From contig NW_006499776.1 of the NCBI RefSeq assembly GCF_000471905.2, positions 5,435,734-5,499,733 on the forward strand: DNA of 64,000 bases. Reading direction: 5' to 3'. This document shows, one piece after another, positions 35,240 to 46,196 of this stretch. The stretch is from Amborella trichopoda. Its lineage: Eukaryota; Streptophyta; Magnoliopsida; Amborellales; Amborellaceae. Numbering within the stretch: position 1 is the stretch's first letter; every line of letters starts with the position of its first letter. The notes under the pieces were generated by a model. It worked only from the letters and a program-made list of their open reading frames with translations, made no database searches and was not told where the DNA came from. The position numbers and the translations under genes are program-made.

Positions 35240-36915
35240 TGACCTGTTCTAAGGTTAAAGGTTGATCTAGACTGGCTATCCATGGGAGTGTGAGGTTTCT
35301 ATAGTGCAGTCCTTTGGAAGTCCAGTGCAATTTGACCTGGTGTAGTACATCAAATCCTATCAGGAGGTCTTTGTTGGGTAAAAATGATCCTAAGAGTCTA
35401 TGTTGGATGACAACTTTTGGGAAAACTTTTATGAGAAGAGGTTTGCTGATCTGGGTGATGGTAAACTTTTCTCCATTGGCAGCTCTGAAGGACTGGGTGC
35501 AGTTTTCCTAGAATTGTTTAGGTAGCAGATCCGGTTTTAATATGCTTGCAGATGCGCCAGTGTCAAAAAAGGCAAGGAGGGTAAGTGGTTTGGAATAGTG
35601 TTCATGCAAGAGTTGAACCATGGCTATTGGGGTTGGTTGAGAGAGTGAATAGGAGTCAGCAGGTATTTGGTCAAGAGGTTCAGGGGAATATTTAGGGGGA
35701 CAAAATACCTCAGGTATGACTGAATTTGAGATTTCATTAAGCTCAGAGTCCATTGTATAGGAGATTGAGATCAAAGTCTCATCATTGTGTTCATCATTCA
35801 GCGAAAATACCGATTCCAAATCATCATTAACAGATTCGTCTGGTACCTGTGAAAGAAGATGGATGAGCTTCTTCTTTTTCTGTTGGTTGGGACAATTCTT
35901 TGCAAGATGTCCTTTTTTACCGCAAACATAACATCGGTCTCCTTTGGTTCGATGCTTTCGAAATTTGGATCGTCGAACAAATTTATAAGTTTTGAATTTT
36001 TTCTTCTTCTTCTTGTGGTCCATGGTATGGCCATATTTCTGTTTTGCTTTTCTTCCAAGAGAAGGACATGTACAATGCTTCTCAGTGTCACATTTAATCT
36101 TTAAATTTGGCTTGTCACATGATTTGCCAAGAAGATACTTGTTTTTCTCCATTTGCTTGACAAATTCTACTTGGTTACATAACCGTTCTAAAGCATGTAA
36201 AACAAACTGATAAATTTCTCCAAAACTAACAGTTTGAATTGTGAGTCCTTGGTTTTCCATTGTCTTGGTGGCTTCTTTGCCCAAAGTAGGAGGAATAGAT
36301 TCTAAATAATATTGCTTGAGATTAACATCATCGATTCCTCCAATCTTATGGTATCTTTTGTTCATTTCCATAAAATGTTTTTCCAGATCATGCCGTTTGA
36401 AAGAACAACATTTAAGTTGGAAAAATTCTTCTCTTGCAGTAATTTGTTCATGTCTGACTGTTCCTGTGAATTCAGCAATGAGATAGCTGAAAAATTCAAT
36501 GATGGACTGACTTTTTCTTAATTGAGTTTGCCTGTATTCTCCAAGGCTGACATACCAGTCAAATAGTCTTCCACGAAAACGAACAATGACTTTTGCAATT
36601 GTGTTGGTCAAAGTATTTGCAAGATTTAACATTTCAGCATGCATCCATCCTTGGATCTCTTTGAATCTGTCTATCCATTTCGAAGGAGGGATGTCATCTA
36701 TAGTAAAGCCTTTTGAGGAATCTCCATGGGTTGGGAGTGGAATATTGGGAAGTCTAAATTCTTCTGTAGGTATGGGATCTAGGTCTGGTTCCATAGGTTC
36801 TTCTGGAGGGTCAGCTTCTGGTTGGTTCATCATGTACAGAGGATCAGAAGTATCAGAAGTTTCAGACAATGTTGTAGGTGTAGAAGTTTCTGATAATGAG
36901 TCAGAGGAAGACTAG
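35240..36915 (-). pseudogene. Viral coat protein and start of aspartic protease, right copy
   Basis: One long - strand frame (36869-35508) covers the acidic segment, the capsid core (SIIEFFSYLIAEFTG), the Lys-rich region, the CCHC knuckle and, near 35551-35569, an FDTGAS retropepsin active-site motif. In Caulimoviridae the protease sits between coat protein and reverse transcriptase, so the order is as expected. Protease-like text continues leftward to about 35240, where viral similarity meets the left arm. It is a broken fossil. Confidence 0.8.
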
Positions 36916-38270
36916 GTTTCAGAATGAAGGTTTATCTCAGAGGGTTTGGTAAGATTCTTTAAGAAGGTGCTCATATCACCAAGAGGTTCGGGTTCCGGTA
37001 GCTGTATGGAACGAGAAGTGGATGAGGCAACTATATCAGAATCAATTTCTGAGGGTTGGAACATCTGGGTTTCTTGTTTGGGAGGCTTATCTGTAGGAGA
37101 TGTCTGGTTTGGTTTTTTGGTTTGGGAAGGACTAGGTTCTGGTCTAGGTTGTGGTTTTCTTAATTGGGGAAAGAACATTTCTTTTGGAAATCTTCTTTCA
37201 ACTTCATAAGGATTATAGGATCTTAGTCCAAAAGGTCTAGGGTGAATAATTCTAGCAGGGGGATACAAAGTTCTTGTTAGTGGAAAATGATCTGGGTTTC
37301 CCAAGGTTGGATAACTTGGTTGAGGAGAAAAGGTTGGCAAAGGTTGATATGGGGTTTGGTATGGAGATTGATATTAGGATTTCATTCAATAGTCATTTTC
37401 AAAGCTTTGTAATTGTTTTTCCAAAAATGCTTTTTCTTTCCCTTTGACGGACAATAAATAAGATTGTTCATGTATGTCTTTTACACAATACAATATTTGC
37501 AAAAGTTCTTCATTTAACAGCTGAATTTTTTCTTTCAATTATATAATTATGCGTGTCAACCCTTGGGTGTGAGACGAAAAAGTGTTCTAGGTAGTTTCCA
37601 ACTGGGCTTTCATAGAATTTTGGGTAGTTTCTAGTCGCAGTAATGCCAAATTTTGAAACTTAGCATTCTCAGCTTGCCAGTTTAGGCTTGCTTCAATAGA
37701 TGAAATCTGTTTAGAAGTACTAGAAGAGTCTCTTGCCAGAGGGGTTTTTATTTTCCAAACATGATTTTCATTTTCTTGTATTTTTTCAAAATCACAAAGA
37801 GGAGAAAAACTATCTGCATAATTTGAGCTGGAAGGGTCAAATATTAAACAGTTGTTTTGTACTTTGGAATTGGAATCATCATCTTTATCATCCCATCCAG
37901 TGGAAATGATAGGAGAAGATTGTGGGACTGATTTGGGAGAAGTACCATAAGTCACATAATAATCACACTTCCTGAACTTTCTCCTAAGAGATCAACTGTA
38001 GGATCTCCATCCTGGTATCTCTGGTGCAAGGATTGTGAAGAAGATTTTTTCTTTGGTGCTTTCTTCTTCTTTATTTCCATTTCATCATCAGTTTGAAGGC
38101 AAGAATCACAGTTGCAGCAGTCAAACCAATTATGGCCATCTATGGTTTTCTGTTCATAAACAGGTTGGCCTAGTTTGTTAAAGGCAAGAATTGGAACCTT
38201 TTCGAGCATTCCTTGGAAATGAGTTGGAAAAATATCTCTGGTCTGATTTTCCTGACTGGAGGGTAGGAAA

Positions 38271-39212
38271 TCAACTTGGACCTGACCATTTGTCAAGCTC
38301 TAACACTGGTTGGCTTTGAGCTTGTAAATTCTCATAATTTGTAACCCAAGTGGAGGGTATTAATTCAATCTGTCTTTCCCTGCATATTTGTCTGGGGACA
38401 TAATGGCAAACTGGCTGAGAATTGTTATCAACTTTAATGAACAAAGCAGTGTTGTCTGTTTCAGGGGTCAAAGGTGTAACAATATCGATTGCATGGTTTT
38501 GTAAATGATAGACCATTTGGTAGTGGAGAGTGGCTACTGAAGAGGTCTCAATTTGTTTAGTTCCAGTTATTTGTAACTAAACTTTGAATGCTGAACTCAG
38601 ATTGGGGTCTTTTATAGGGATATTGAAATTTAGGAAGAAGGTAACAAAGATGGTGCCTGCATTTAAGGTTGTTTGAATGGTGCCTATACAAGCATGTTGG
38701 TATTCAAGAAATCTTGTATCTAACAAAGCAATTCTTGTTACTGCTTCCATCCTTTTTCTGCCATGAAAGGTTAAGGCCAATTTTATGGCTCCAAAATGGA
38801 TATGGGTATATCCTTCTTTTAACCATAAAGGGAAAAGATGTTTTGGTAGGTTTATTGTAACATATTGTTCAGACTGGGTGGCTGGGATATGATGTTGATC
38901 AAAAGAAGAGGCTTGGACATACTCTTTTATGGACTCAGGGTTTTTCTTTCCACAAAGTTTCTTAATCCTTTTAGTCCAGTTTAAGCTTGATTTATCATAA
39001 ACATGATAAGGATTGATCAATTGAGATTGAGTTTTAGAAAATTTCTCAGGAGTATAGGTCATTTCAAAAAGATGTTCTTGTTTTGAAAACATAGGTTCAG
39101 AGGTGGATGAACGAGGAGTATCTAGACTTACTTCTGAAGAAATATCTCCTGCCATGAGTTCGAAAATATCTTGCTTGTTAACTGTAATTTTGGTTTTGGT
39201 TTGAAAGGCCAA
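38271..39212 (-). pseudogene. Viral movement protein relic, right copy
   Basis: Same movement protein as 31709-32610, with a longer intact first stretch (38577-39212) containing KKNPESIKEYVQASSFDQHH and GTIQTTLNAGTIFVTFFLNF. The two copies differ by only a few residues per hundred in aligned parts. It is a broken fossil. Confidence 0.75.
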
Positions 39213-39440
39213 CTTTCTTTTACCCCATGTTAAAGGTATGATCTCCGCTTTTAGGCCATTCCTCAGCCTCTCAGAGTTCCTGTTATTAACATGTAACTCA
39301 AGAAAGTTTTTAGCAGTGGAATAAAGTCACTGAAATTAACCTTTAAGTTATATTTTGTGTTCTGATACGAGAGATCGTAGACCAGCTACGCAGACGTAGA
39401 GCATACTAATCTGAATATTTCTTACAGATTAACCAGTTAA

Positions 39441-39570
39441 TGTGGTTTTGATGCTAGCGAAATGTGGTATGCGCTGATATTATTGAAATGAGGAATTGAT
39501 TGTTTTGATGTTAGGCGTTAGTGGTATGCACTAATGTTCATTAAATGAGGTTTTGATTGTCTCGTATCGT
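39441..39570. repeat. Host minisatellite, right flank of the viral inverted repeat
   Basis: Contains GGTTTTGATGCTAGCGAAAT, GTGGTATGCGCTGATATTAT, and further units with GGTATGCACTAATGTTCATT and AAATGAGGTTTTGATTGTC. They run in the same direction as the units at 31385-31480. Confidence 0.65.
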
Positions 39571-39770
39571 CATCGCAATATGATTTATTGCTCCTACACA
39601 CATTTTCCAAATTCGTAGGTGTCAATCTAATTGCCTAAAAGTATAGGCATCAAACGATGTGCGGAGCACGTGCCCCGCTAGGATTATTTGATTATTTAAC
39701 TTTTTTTGATGATTTCTAAATATTTGTAGCTGTTTTTTTTTTTAAAAAGGTATGATTTTCAATAAATTAC

Positions 39771-41176
39771 TTTAAATGAAAGGAAAAATTAAATATGGAT
39801 TTCTGTTACTATCAAAATACCTAAAACTTTCCATTATTACTCATATTTATGTTTCCTTTTTATTCCGAACTTTTTTTTTTTTTTAAATACCCAATTGTAC
39901 TTTTCGGTTTTTCAAGAACCAAAATGGATTTGAATTTGATTTTTAAAAAACCGAAATGGTCTCGGATTTGGTTTTCGAAAAACCGAATAGCAGAGCCTCG
40001 ATTCTCTAAGCATTTTTTTGTATTCTCTCTTTCATCGTTCACACAACATATTTCGATATTCTCTCTCTTCATCGTTCACACAACATATTTCGATATTCTC
40101 TCTCTTTACCTCCGATTTATGTTTCGATAGTACTTTCCGTGTCATGTCAATCCATGTAAGCTCCCTTGTAATGGTTTTTGGGGGTGGCTTTGGTGGAGTC
40201 GGCGGGCTTGGAGGCCTGTGCATGTGCCCATCCAATCCATGGTAACCTAGAACTAGTGAACCATGGAGGCTAGAATGGATCTTATTGACGCCATTAGAAG
40301 AAAACTTGGTAGAATTGGGGTCTTCTTTCCATAAACAAAACATGAGACAGAGCTTCACGTATGCAACGGAAGCAAATTAAAACTAGATTTCTCCATGATG
40401 GGCAGAAACGCTAGCATATTTAGGGTTTCTCCCTCTCCTTGTCAGAAAACGATTAGGACAACTTTTCAGAGGAACGCGGTTATCTGTGATGTTTTTGGCT
40501 TCGCTGCTTGTTAATTTTTCTGATATGAACTTTGCCGTTAATGTGACAGGAGAGCCGGGTTTTTTTTTTTGTTTTTTTTGTTTTTAATTTACAATGTAGA
40601 GCTGAATCATTTGGAGATAATTAGCAAAAACCAGACAAAACTAACTGGTGGATGTTGGGTTTTGGAGAGAGAAAGAAACTAGTTAGGCATGTTTGGGTTT
40701 TGAACGATTAATCTTGAGAGAGACTTTTAGTTGGGCAAGTGAGTTTCGAACATTCTTGAGAAAGAGAGACCCCATGATCTAGAAACTAAAAGGGCAAAGC
40801 ATAGAGAGAGAATCATTGAGGAGAGAGCAGTAGAGAAAGAATACGATTCGAGCACAACGGATCATTAAAACCAGAGATGTGAGCTGCTCTTTTAAAAACC
40901 AAAACCCTAAATTCAAGAATGAAACAAGAGAGAATGCCAAAATTTGAGTGTGACACGTAGATAATTCAGCCCTTGTCGGTTTTTCAAAAACCCAATTTGG
41001 ACCCATTTTAATTTTTGAAAAATAAAAAAATAGGCAATTCCGTTATTTTTTTTTAATCATTATGCAATCCAAATAAAAAAAGTGATATATGAGTAAGAAT
41101 GGAAATTTTTAAATATTTTGATAATAAAAGAAAATAAAACAAATATTTACTTAATTTTTCCTAAATGAAATGAAAG
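39771..41176. mobile_element. 1.4-kb element with ~200-bp inverted ends
   Basis: The left end (AAATGAAAGGAAAAATTAA, TATCAAAATACCTAAAACTT, TCCATTATTACTCATAT, CGGTTTTTCAAGAACCAAAA) and the reversed right end (TTTCATTTAGGAAAAATTAA, TATCAAAATATTTAAAAATT, TCCATTCTTACTCATAT, GGGTTTTTGAAAAACCGAC) match over about 200 bp. Long ends of this kind suggest a Mutator-like or foldback element. No transposase and no clear target duplication are seen. The interior holds a 37-bp two-copy repeat (40033-40106). Confidence 0.6.
40033..40112. repeat. Two-copy tandem repeat, 37-bp period
   Basis: CATCGTTCACACAACATATT, then TCGATATTCTCTCTCTT, at 40033 and 40070, nearly identical. Confidence 0.9.
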
Positions 41177-41230
41177 CAAAGCTATGTACAAAACTTCTAA
41201 TCAATTTATTTCCTATAACATTGTAATAAT

Positions 41231-41622
41231 AACAAAAAGTTGCAGTTTCTATAAGGTTGCAACCTTAAACAATCCAATTAAGGTGCACTTTAAAATTTTA
41301 TTATAATATATAATTTTATTGTAAAAAATACTTAGTATTATCTTAAAATCTATTTTCATACCTAATTAAAAAAATTTAAATTTAAAAAATGTTTAAAATC
41401 AAGTAGATCTATAAATATATGAAAATCTTGAAAATTGACTGTCTAGATAATATATTGCAAAATGTATTATTTTCGAGACTCAAAAACTTTTTTTTTTATA
41501 TTCATGACATTGAGATGATCGATTAGAGGGTTTTTTAAACATTAAAATAATATTTCTGATAGATTTTTGAGGTGCATATGTGATTCTACATTTCAAAGTT
41601 GCAATTTTATATAAATTTTCCC
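41231..41622 (-). mobile_element. MITE copy E of the GGTTGCAACC family
   Basis: The + strand left end TTTCTATAAGGTTGCAACCT and right end AAAGTTGCAATTTTATATAA are inverted ends of a non-coding element of about 390 bp. Read on the - strand it follows copy D (21054) block for block, including CACCTCAAAAATCTATC, TCTAATCGATCATCTC and TATTTATAGATCTACTTGAT. It is the only uninterrupted long copy here. Confidence 0.8.
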
Positions 41623-41865
41623 GTAACAAAATATACTAGATTTAATTCCACTGAAAAGATGAATTATCCGTGATGACCAATACATCGGAGCAGGCCCTTA
41701 TAAATGATAATTGAATAGGTATGGTTATCAAGTAATCAAACTCTCGAACATATGCATGCCTATATCTCATATCTTTGTAGGCTTTACAATGTATAATATT
41801 TACAAAGCAGCTGGAGTGCAGAAACAGGGCGCCCTAAGAACCATTACTGATCTATCGAAGCCGCC

Positions 41866-41941
41866 CACCACTCTCAAATTGAGAGAAAGAGAAGAGAGAG
41901 AGAGCTTTTCGTTCTGAAAGTTTTTATGACTCATCGCCATC
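41866..41941 (+). promoter_or_regulatory. Putative 5' UTR of the OTU gene
   Basis: Directly upstream of the start codon at 41942 lies a CT/GA-rich leader (ACTCTCAAATTGAGAGAAAG, then GAAGAGAGAGAGAGC), common in plant 5' UTRs. The start context is CATCATGG (G at +4). No clear TATA box was identified, and the transcription start is not defined. Confidence 0.4.
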
Positions 41942-44900
41942 ATGGTTCAAAACAAGCATCAGAAATCCAAACCGAAAAAACAGCCAAAAGTAAGTCCTCT
42001 TTTTATTAAGTTGTATGTGTGTATATATAGCTACTTGTACTTTTTTCTTGGCGTTAATTGCCTGCAATTTTGTTATCTTTCCAAGTATCTTCACATCCCT
42101 TACAGAAAGGGTCATACTTCTCGAGAGGTAATTGCGATGCATTTTGTAAATTGAATTAATTGGGTTATACTCCTCTTACTTCTGAACCCTGTTTAGCTAT
42201 ACCCCACTTTGACTCAGCCGAGGCACGAGGCCGTGGTCGACACCGAGGCCTGAGCCTAAAAATTGCTTTTGAATTCAGTGTTGATTTGGTTAACAATGGT
42301 AACTATCAATCTCACAAGAAAGAAAGAGTTAACTGACATAATGTCCATGGTTTATATGTTTGAAATAATGAATGCTAGTTGCAATTATTCATGACCATGA
42401 CTTATGTCCTAAGAGTAATTAGAAGTGCTTTCTCTGTCTATCATGGGATCTGAACTTCCCTAAAATAGGAATAAAATTATTGAGATTTGCGTTAGAATAT
42501 TTGAAAGGCGGTTTATCAGTTGCAGAATTGCGTTTTATACAAACTATAGGTACTTGCGGGAATTATGGGGATATCCAAGTTGGTTGGTTGTGAACATGGC
42601 ATCTGAAGTATCACTCTTATTTCAACGGGAATCCTCCAAATCTGAAGATGGATTTAAGGATTCTCCTTCCTTACTCTTGAATTGAGAAAGAATTTTTGAA
42701 AATTCAAGGGATAGTTAGAATAAATTTAGAGAACTTTTACAAGATTTTAAATAGAAAGAGAAGTTCACAGGCAAGTGATTCAAATCATGTGTCTTAATCG
42801 GTAGCTTTCTGGTGCGTCGAGAAGTAAAAGGAATTTTTTTTTTCAATCATTGGTGAGGATGACTATGGGGCTGTGGCAGAATACTACCTGTCACTGACTT
42901 GAGTTTGTGCTCTTTCTATGGAGATCAGAAACGTTAAGAGAAGTTGAGTGCAGCAGTTTTCTGAAAATAAATTTCAATGCACATAGGTTTTAATTGGATC
43001 TTTCATGAAATGACCAATTATATTGGGGTGGATTGTCATGTCATATGGCCAATATGTAAAAGGTACACTCAAAACTCCTTTTTTTTCTTTGAAAATACAA
43101 CAAGCACTTTACATGAAGAGTGATTACCTTATTGATAATTTGATCTTGAAAGAGTGGGCAAAGTCAGTTTAGCCTGTGAGCCAGCTTGATCGCTTAATCA
43201 ACTCGGGGGGAAGCATTATTGAAACTCATTCAGTGTATATATTTTTTGTTTTGGGCAATTGTTTTCCTTCTACTTTTACATTTCCTTCCACAGCCTTAAC
43301 TGAACAGGATATGTATGTCTAGTTTCATATAACGAGCTAATTGTTTCTCTCTTGAACTGATTTTACAAATAATTTGTCCACGCTGTTTGTGATTGTTAGG
43401 ATTACTTGTTGGCTAGAGGTGGTACGAGCAGAGCAGAGGGGAGAATGTTCAAATTTTCTCCCTCTCCTTTTGCAATTTAACTGTATGAAAGTGCAAGTCC
43501 AGTCTATCCTGTCTTGAATTTTGTCTCTATTGTAAAAATATGAGAGGGTTTCTCATCCATGCATGATATAATTGATCTACGATTTCATGGTATTGACATT
43601 TGTTTGTTAGAATGGAGATAATGGGAGATGTCTGAAAATTGCGGCTGCACAATGGAAACACTCACTTATTTGTTAATATCCCACGAAATACAAATGATTT
43701 TGAGATGAAATTTTTTAGTACACAATCTAGACTCAAAGGCCTATTAATCGATATTTCACTAAAATCTGATGTAGCATCATCAAGAAGGAGCACACCTAAG
43801 TTCCCTATTTTTTGCTGCCTGCGAAACAATCATCATCATCATTTTAGCCTTTTCTCAATTAATTGGGGTTGGTTATATGAATCCCGATTATCCATTTTGC
43901 TCTATTAAAGGCCATATCTTCAGTGAGGCCATAAGTCCCCATATCCCTGCAAAACAAATACAAAAAATAACCCCAAGTTTTAGAGCGAGAAACTGACATA
44001 GCATGCTGTTGGGCAGTATGAAATCTTTCTGAAGTTTCAAGCCCACATAGAAGGAGGTTCAAGGCAGATTCTATGTCGACGTAAGGTACTATCCAGGGGT
44101 TACACTGTCCTTATGCTCATAAAGTGGGTTCACCGCAACAATAGATGACTTTTAGGAAGTCCCTTTTCCTTCTTTATTTGTCTTGGATACAAAAGACAAC
44201 TAGTACCTTCTTGCTTCTCCCAAGACAAGTAGTACCTTCTTTATTTGTCTTGGATACAAAAGACAAGTAGTACCTTCTTGCTTCATGCCAGTGACGCTTG
44301 GCCAACATAACCTACCTGCCTCTCATTATACTAGCAATCATTGACTCTTTCGAATGGGATAACCAGTTCTGGATCAGCCACTTTGGCAGGGATCTTTTCT
44401 TGTTTTGAGGACCAAAATGTGAAGGAGCTCAAGTGCTTGTGTGTTGGGAGTTGAGTTTGCCTTTGATTTCACCAATAGGAGCTTTTAGAGGTGGGAGCAG
44501 ACTTATGTGCAAAATTCCACTTTTATATATATCGAACAGAAGAATAGTTCTCGCTCTCAAAGGTGGGAGGAGGAAGTCTCTACTGTATAAGCTATAATAA
44601 ATGAAAAGTGGAAATTCCTACCAAAATGCCCTAAAAAGTCTTTCATCCTAGTGGGAGTAGCACCATTGTTGTTTATATACTTATCTTGGAATTCAAACGG
44701 TGTGTTATGTCCTACGTCTGGCAGTGGGAGCTGCTTCCCTCTGTGAAACCTGCTTATTAACGACACAATGCTTACGTGCACTTCAAAAGGGGCAATAACT
44801 ACTCTGATGGGGGCAGAATTATTTGCTATTTGTGTAGAACCAAATGGAGTCATACTGAGCACTCCCACCTCTAAGACCGTGACTTTGTACTTGTAACCCC

Positions 44901-45939
44901 GATTTGGGCGAATGCCCACTCGTGGGAAAGCTATCGGCAGATCTACAGTGTTAACACCATCTGGGGTAGTTTTCCCTATAAGAAAAGCACAAGGAGGCCT
45001 CTAAAGACCATAAAAAATTTTCATTGTTCGCTGTGAGAAAAAAAAACAAATAACACATAATACCTAGTATCTCTAGGGTGGCTGCTGGTCCGAACCATTC
45101 CACAATTAGTTGCAAACCAAGCAAATGAAAGGCGCATTTAACATAAGGAAACAGGTGTATGTTGATGGATCTCAATTCTTTGTTACTCAGACTTTCACTG
45201 AGGGCTTGCACTTATCTAGTTTTTGACCATTCAGAAAATCAATGGTCCTTTTATATGTTTATGTATGGCTCAATTGGAGTTTATTGATTTTGATCTTCTG
45301 TTGCTTTTGAGAGCATATCATGTGTGAGACATTTTAAAGTCTTACATTAAAGGTGTAAATTTTCAATAGTTGTCGGTGTAACAGGTTGTTAAAAATCAGT
45401 TATGTCAATTACAACTTAATTGTTAAAAATCAGTTATGTCAATTACAACTTAATTAGTCAGCATAAATGTTTTATTACTTTGTACATTAGTCTACTACTT
45501 TCTATGCATTGGAAAAAGAAGACCATTCTTCATGTATAGAGAATATGTATCCACATTTAATTGTACTGGTTATTTTTATATGATTATGTTGGTTTGGACC
45601 ACTTACAGTAATTGTTTCGTGGGCAGGTCGTGAAGCATGGCAAACACACTGATCTTACTCATTTCAAATCTCAGCTAGATGCACTTGGTCTGAAGATTAT
45701 TCAAGTGACTTCTGATGGGAATTGTTTATTTCGGTATGTTTTTGTGAGATGTTTGTTGCGTACTTAACACCGATAAAGAAATCGAACAAGATGTTTGTGG
45801 TACTTTGTCTAATTGACAAGGTTGACTTCCTTTGACTGAGGACTCCCTTCTCCACGTTGTCAGAGCTCTTGCAGATCAATTAGAAGGCAATGAAGAAGAG
45901 CATCACAAGTATCGAGTTTTGGTGGTTGACCACATAACT
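41942..45939 (+). CDS. OTU-domain cysteine protease (deubiquitinase-like), first three exons
   Basis: Exon 1 is 41942-41989 (MVQNKHQKSKPKKQPK, then gtaagt). Exon 2 is 45627-45733, after ttcgtgggcag, and contains HFKSQLDALGLKIIQVTSDG then NCLFR before gtatg. Exon 3 is 45864-45939 (ALADQLEGNEEEHHKYR, then gtatgg). Phases agree: exon 2 ends in CG and exon 3 supplies A for Arg. The DGNC motif is the OTU catalytic Asp-Gly-Asn-Cys start, and the Lys-rich N-terminus plus LDALGLKIIQV wording matches plant OTU7/OTUD3-like deubiquitinases, which cleave ubiquitin chains. The catalytic His part is not in the exons found. The expected next exon (KNREMFEPFIED-like) was not seen before 64000, so the gene either has an intron over 18 kb or is broken. 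Intron 1 is 3.6 kb. Confidence 0.8.
43830..43945 (-). mobile_element. RTE LINE tail, 5'-truncated
   Basis: 116 bp matching the 3' end of the full RTE at 54851 (CATCATCATCATTTTAGCCT, then TCTATTAAAGGCCATATCTT and AGTGAGGCCATAA). It is bounded by CCTGCGAAACAA (43818-43829) and CCTGCAAAACAA (43946-43957), an 11-of-12 target duplication. It lies in intron 1 of the OTU gene. Confidence 0.85.
44170..44284. repeat. Two-copy tandem duplication, 67-bp period
   Basis: TTCTTTATTTGTCTTGGATA, then CAAAAGACAA and TAGTACCTTCTTGCTTC, at 44170 and 44237 in intron 1 of the OTU gene. Confidence 0.9.
44557..45211 (-). pseudogene. Unidentified spliced gene fragment antisense to the OTU gene
   Basis: The family was not recognised, but the sequence behaves like spliced coding DNA. 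On the - strand an upstream exon (45211-45064) ends VEWFGPAATLEILG at a G|gtatta donor. An 88-bp intron ends ttcttatag, and the next exon (44975-44557) continues in frame KTTPDGVNTVDLPIAFPRVG, then YKYKVTVLEVGVLSM, IRVVIAPFEVHVSIVSLI and RGKQLPLPDVGHNTPFEF. The join preserves frame and composition (charged, balanced, not low-complexity). The fragment stops after about 180 residues and lies within intron 1 of the OTU gene. It is probably a captured or relic piece of another gene. Upstream Met at 45211 may be internal. Confidence 0.45.
45387..45454. repeat. Perfect 34-bp tandem duplication
   Basis: TGTTAAAAATCAGTTATGTC, then AATTACAACTTAAT, occurs twice in succession at 45387 and 45421 without differences. 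Confidence 0.95.
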
Positions 45940-46103
45940 GTATGGACTGTATCTCAATATTTTTTTTGAATGTTAAACTTAAGACTGTTATGTCATTTTT
46001 TTGATAACTCTTGCTGTATGCTCATTGGGATGGGAAATCAGAGTTAATTGATACGTTTTAGTTTTAATGGTCTTTTGAGTTCCTATTGTATGTTGTCCTC
46101 TTG

Positions 46104-46177
46104 AGTAGAATGTCGGACTAGAATTCTTGTAACCAACCCCAAATAGTTGGGAAAAGGCTATGATGATGATGATGATG
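46104..46177 (+). mobile_element. RTE LINE tail of 74 bp with 19-bp target duplication
   Basis: Ends CAACCCCAAATAGTTGGGAA, then AAGGCTATGATGATGATG, the RTE 3' end with its ATG microsatellite tail. It is flanked by ATTGTATGTTGTCCTCTTG (46085-46103) and ATTGTATGTTGCCCTCTTG (46178-46196), 18 of 19 identical. It inserted just after exon 3 of the OTU gene. Confidence 0.9.
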
Positions 46178-46196
46178 ATTGTATGTTGCCCTCTTG

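Larger units (their letters stand above)
35233..39440 (-). mobile_element. Endogenous Caulimoviridae fragment, right arm plus protease-bearing spacer
   Basis: The reverse-oriented twin of 31481-35232. The matching arm is 35698-39440. 35233-35697 is the viral continuation that the left copy lacks, and it includes the aspartic protease start. Parts on the - strand: leader, movement protein (39212-38271), linker (about 38296-36912), coat protein with zinc knuckle (36869 to about 35700; knuckle near 35890-35935) and protease. It is broken in fewer places than the left copy, around five or six. The viral sequence stops before any reverse transcriptase. Confidence 0.85.

Noticed and set aside
31481-39440. 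Reading the viral block as an LTR retrotransposon with inverted LTRs
   Set aside because: Both arms encode movement and coat proteins of Caulimoviridae and contain no TG/CA terminal repeats, primer-binding site or integrase.
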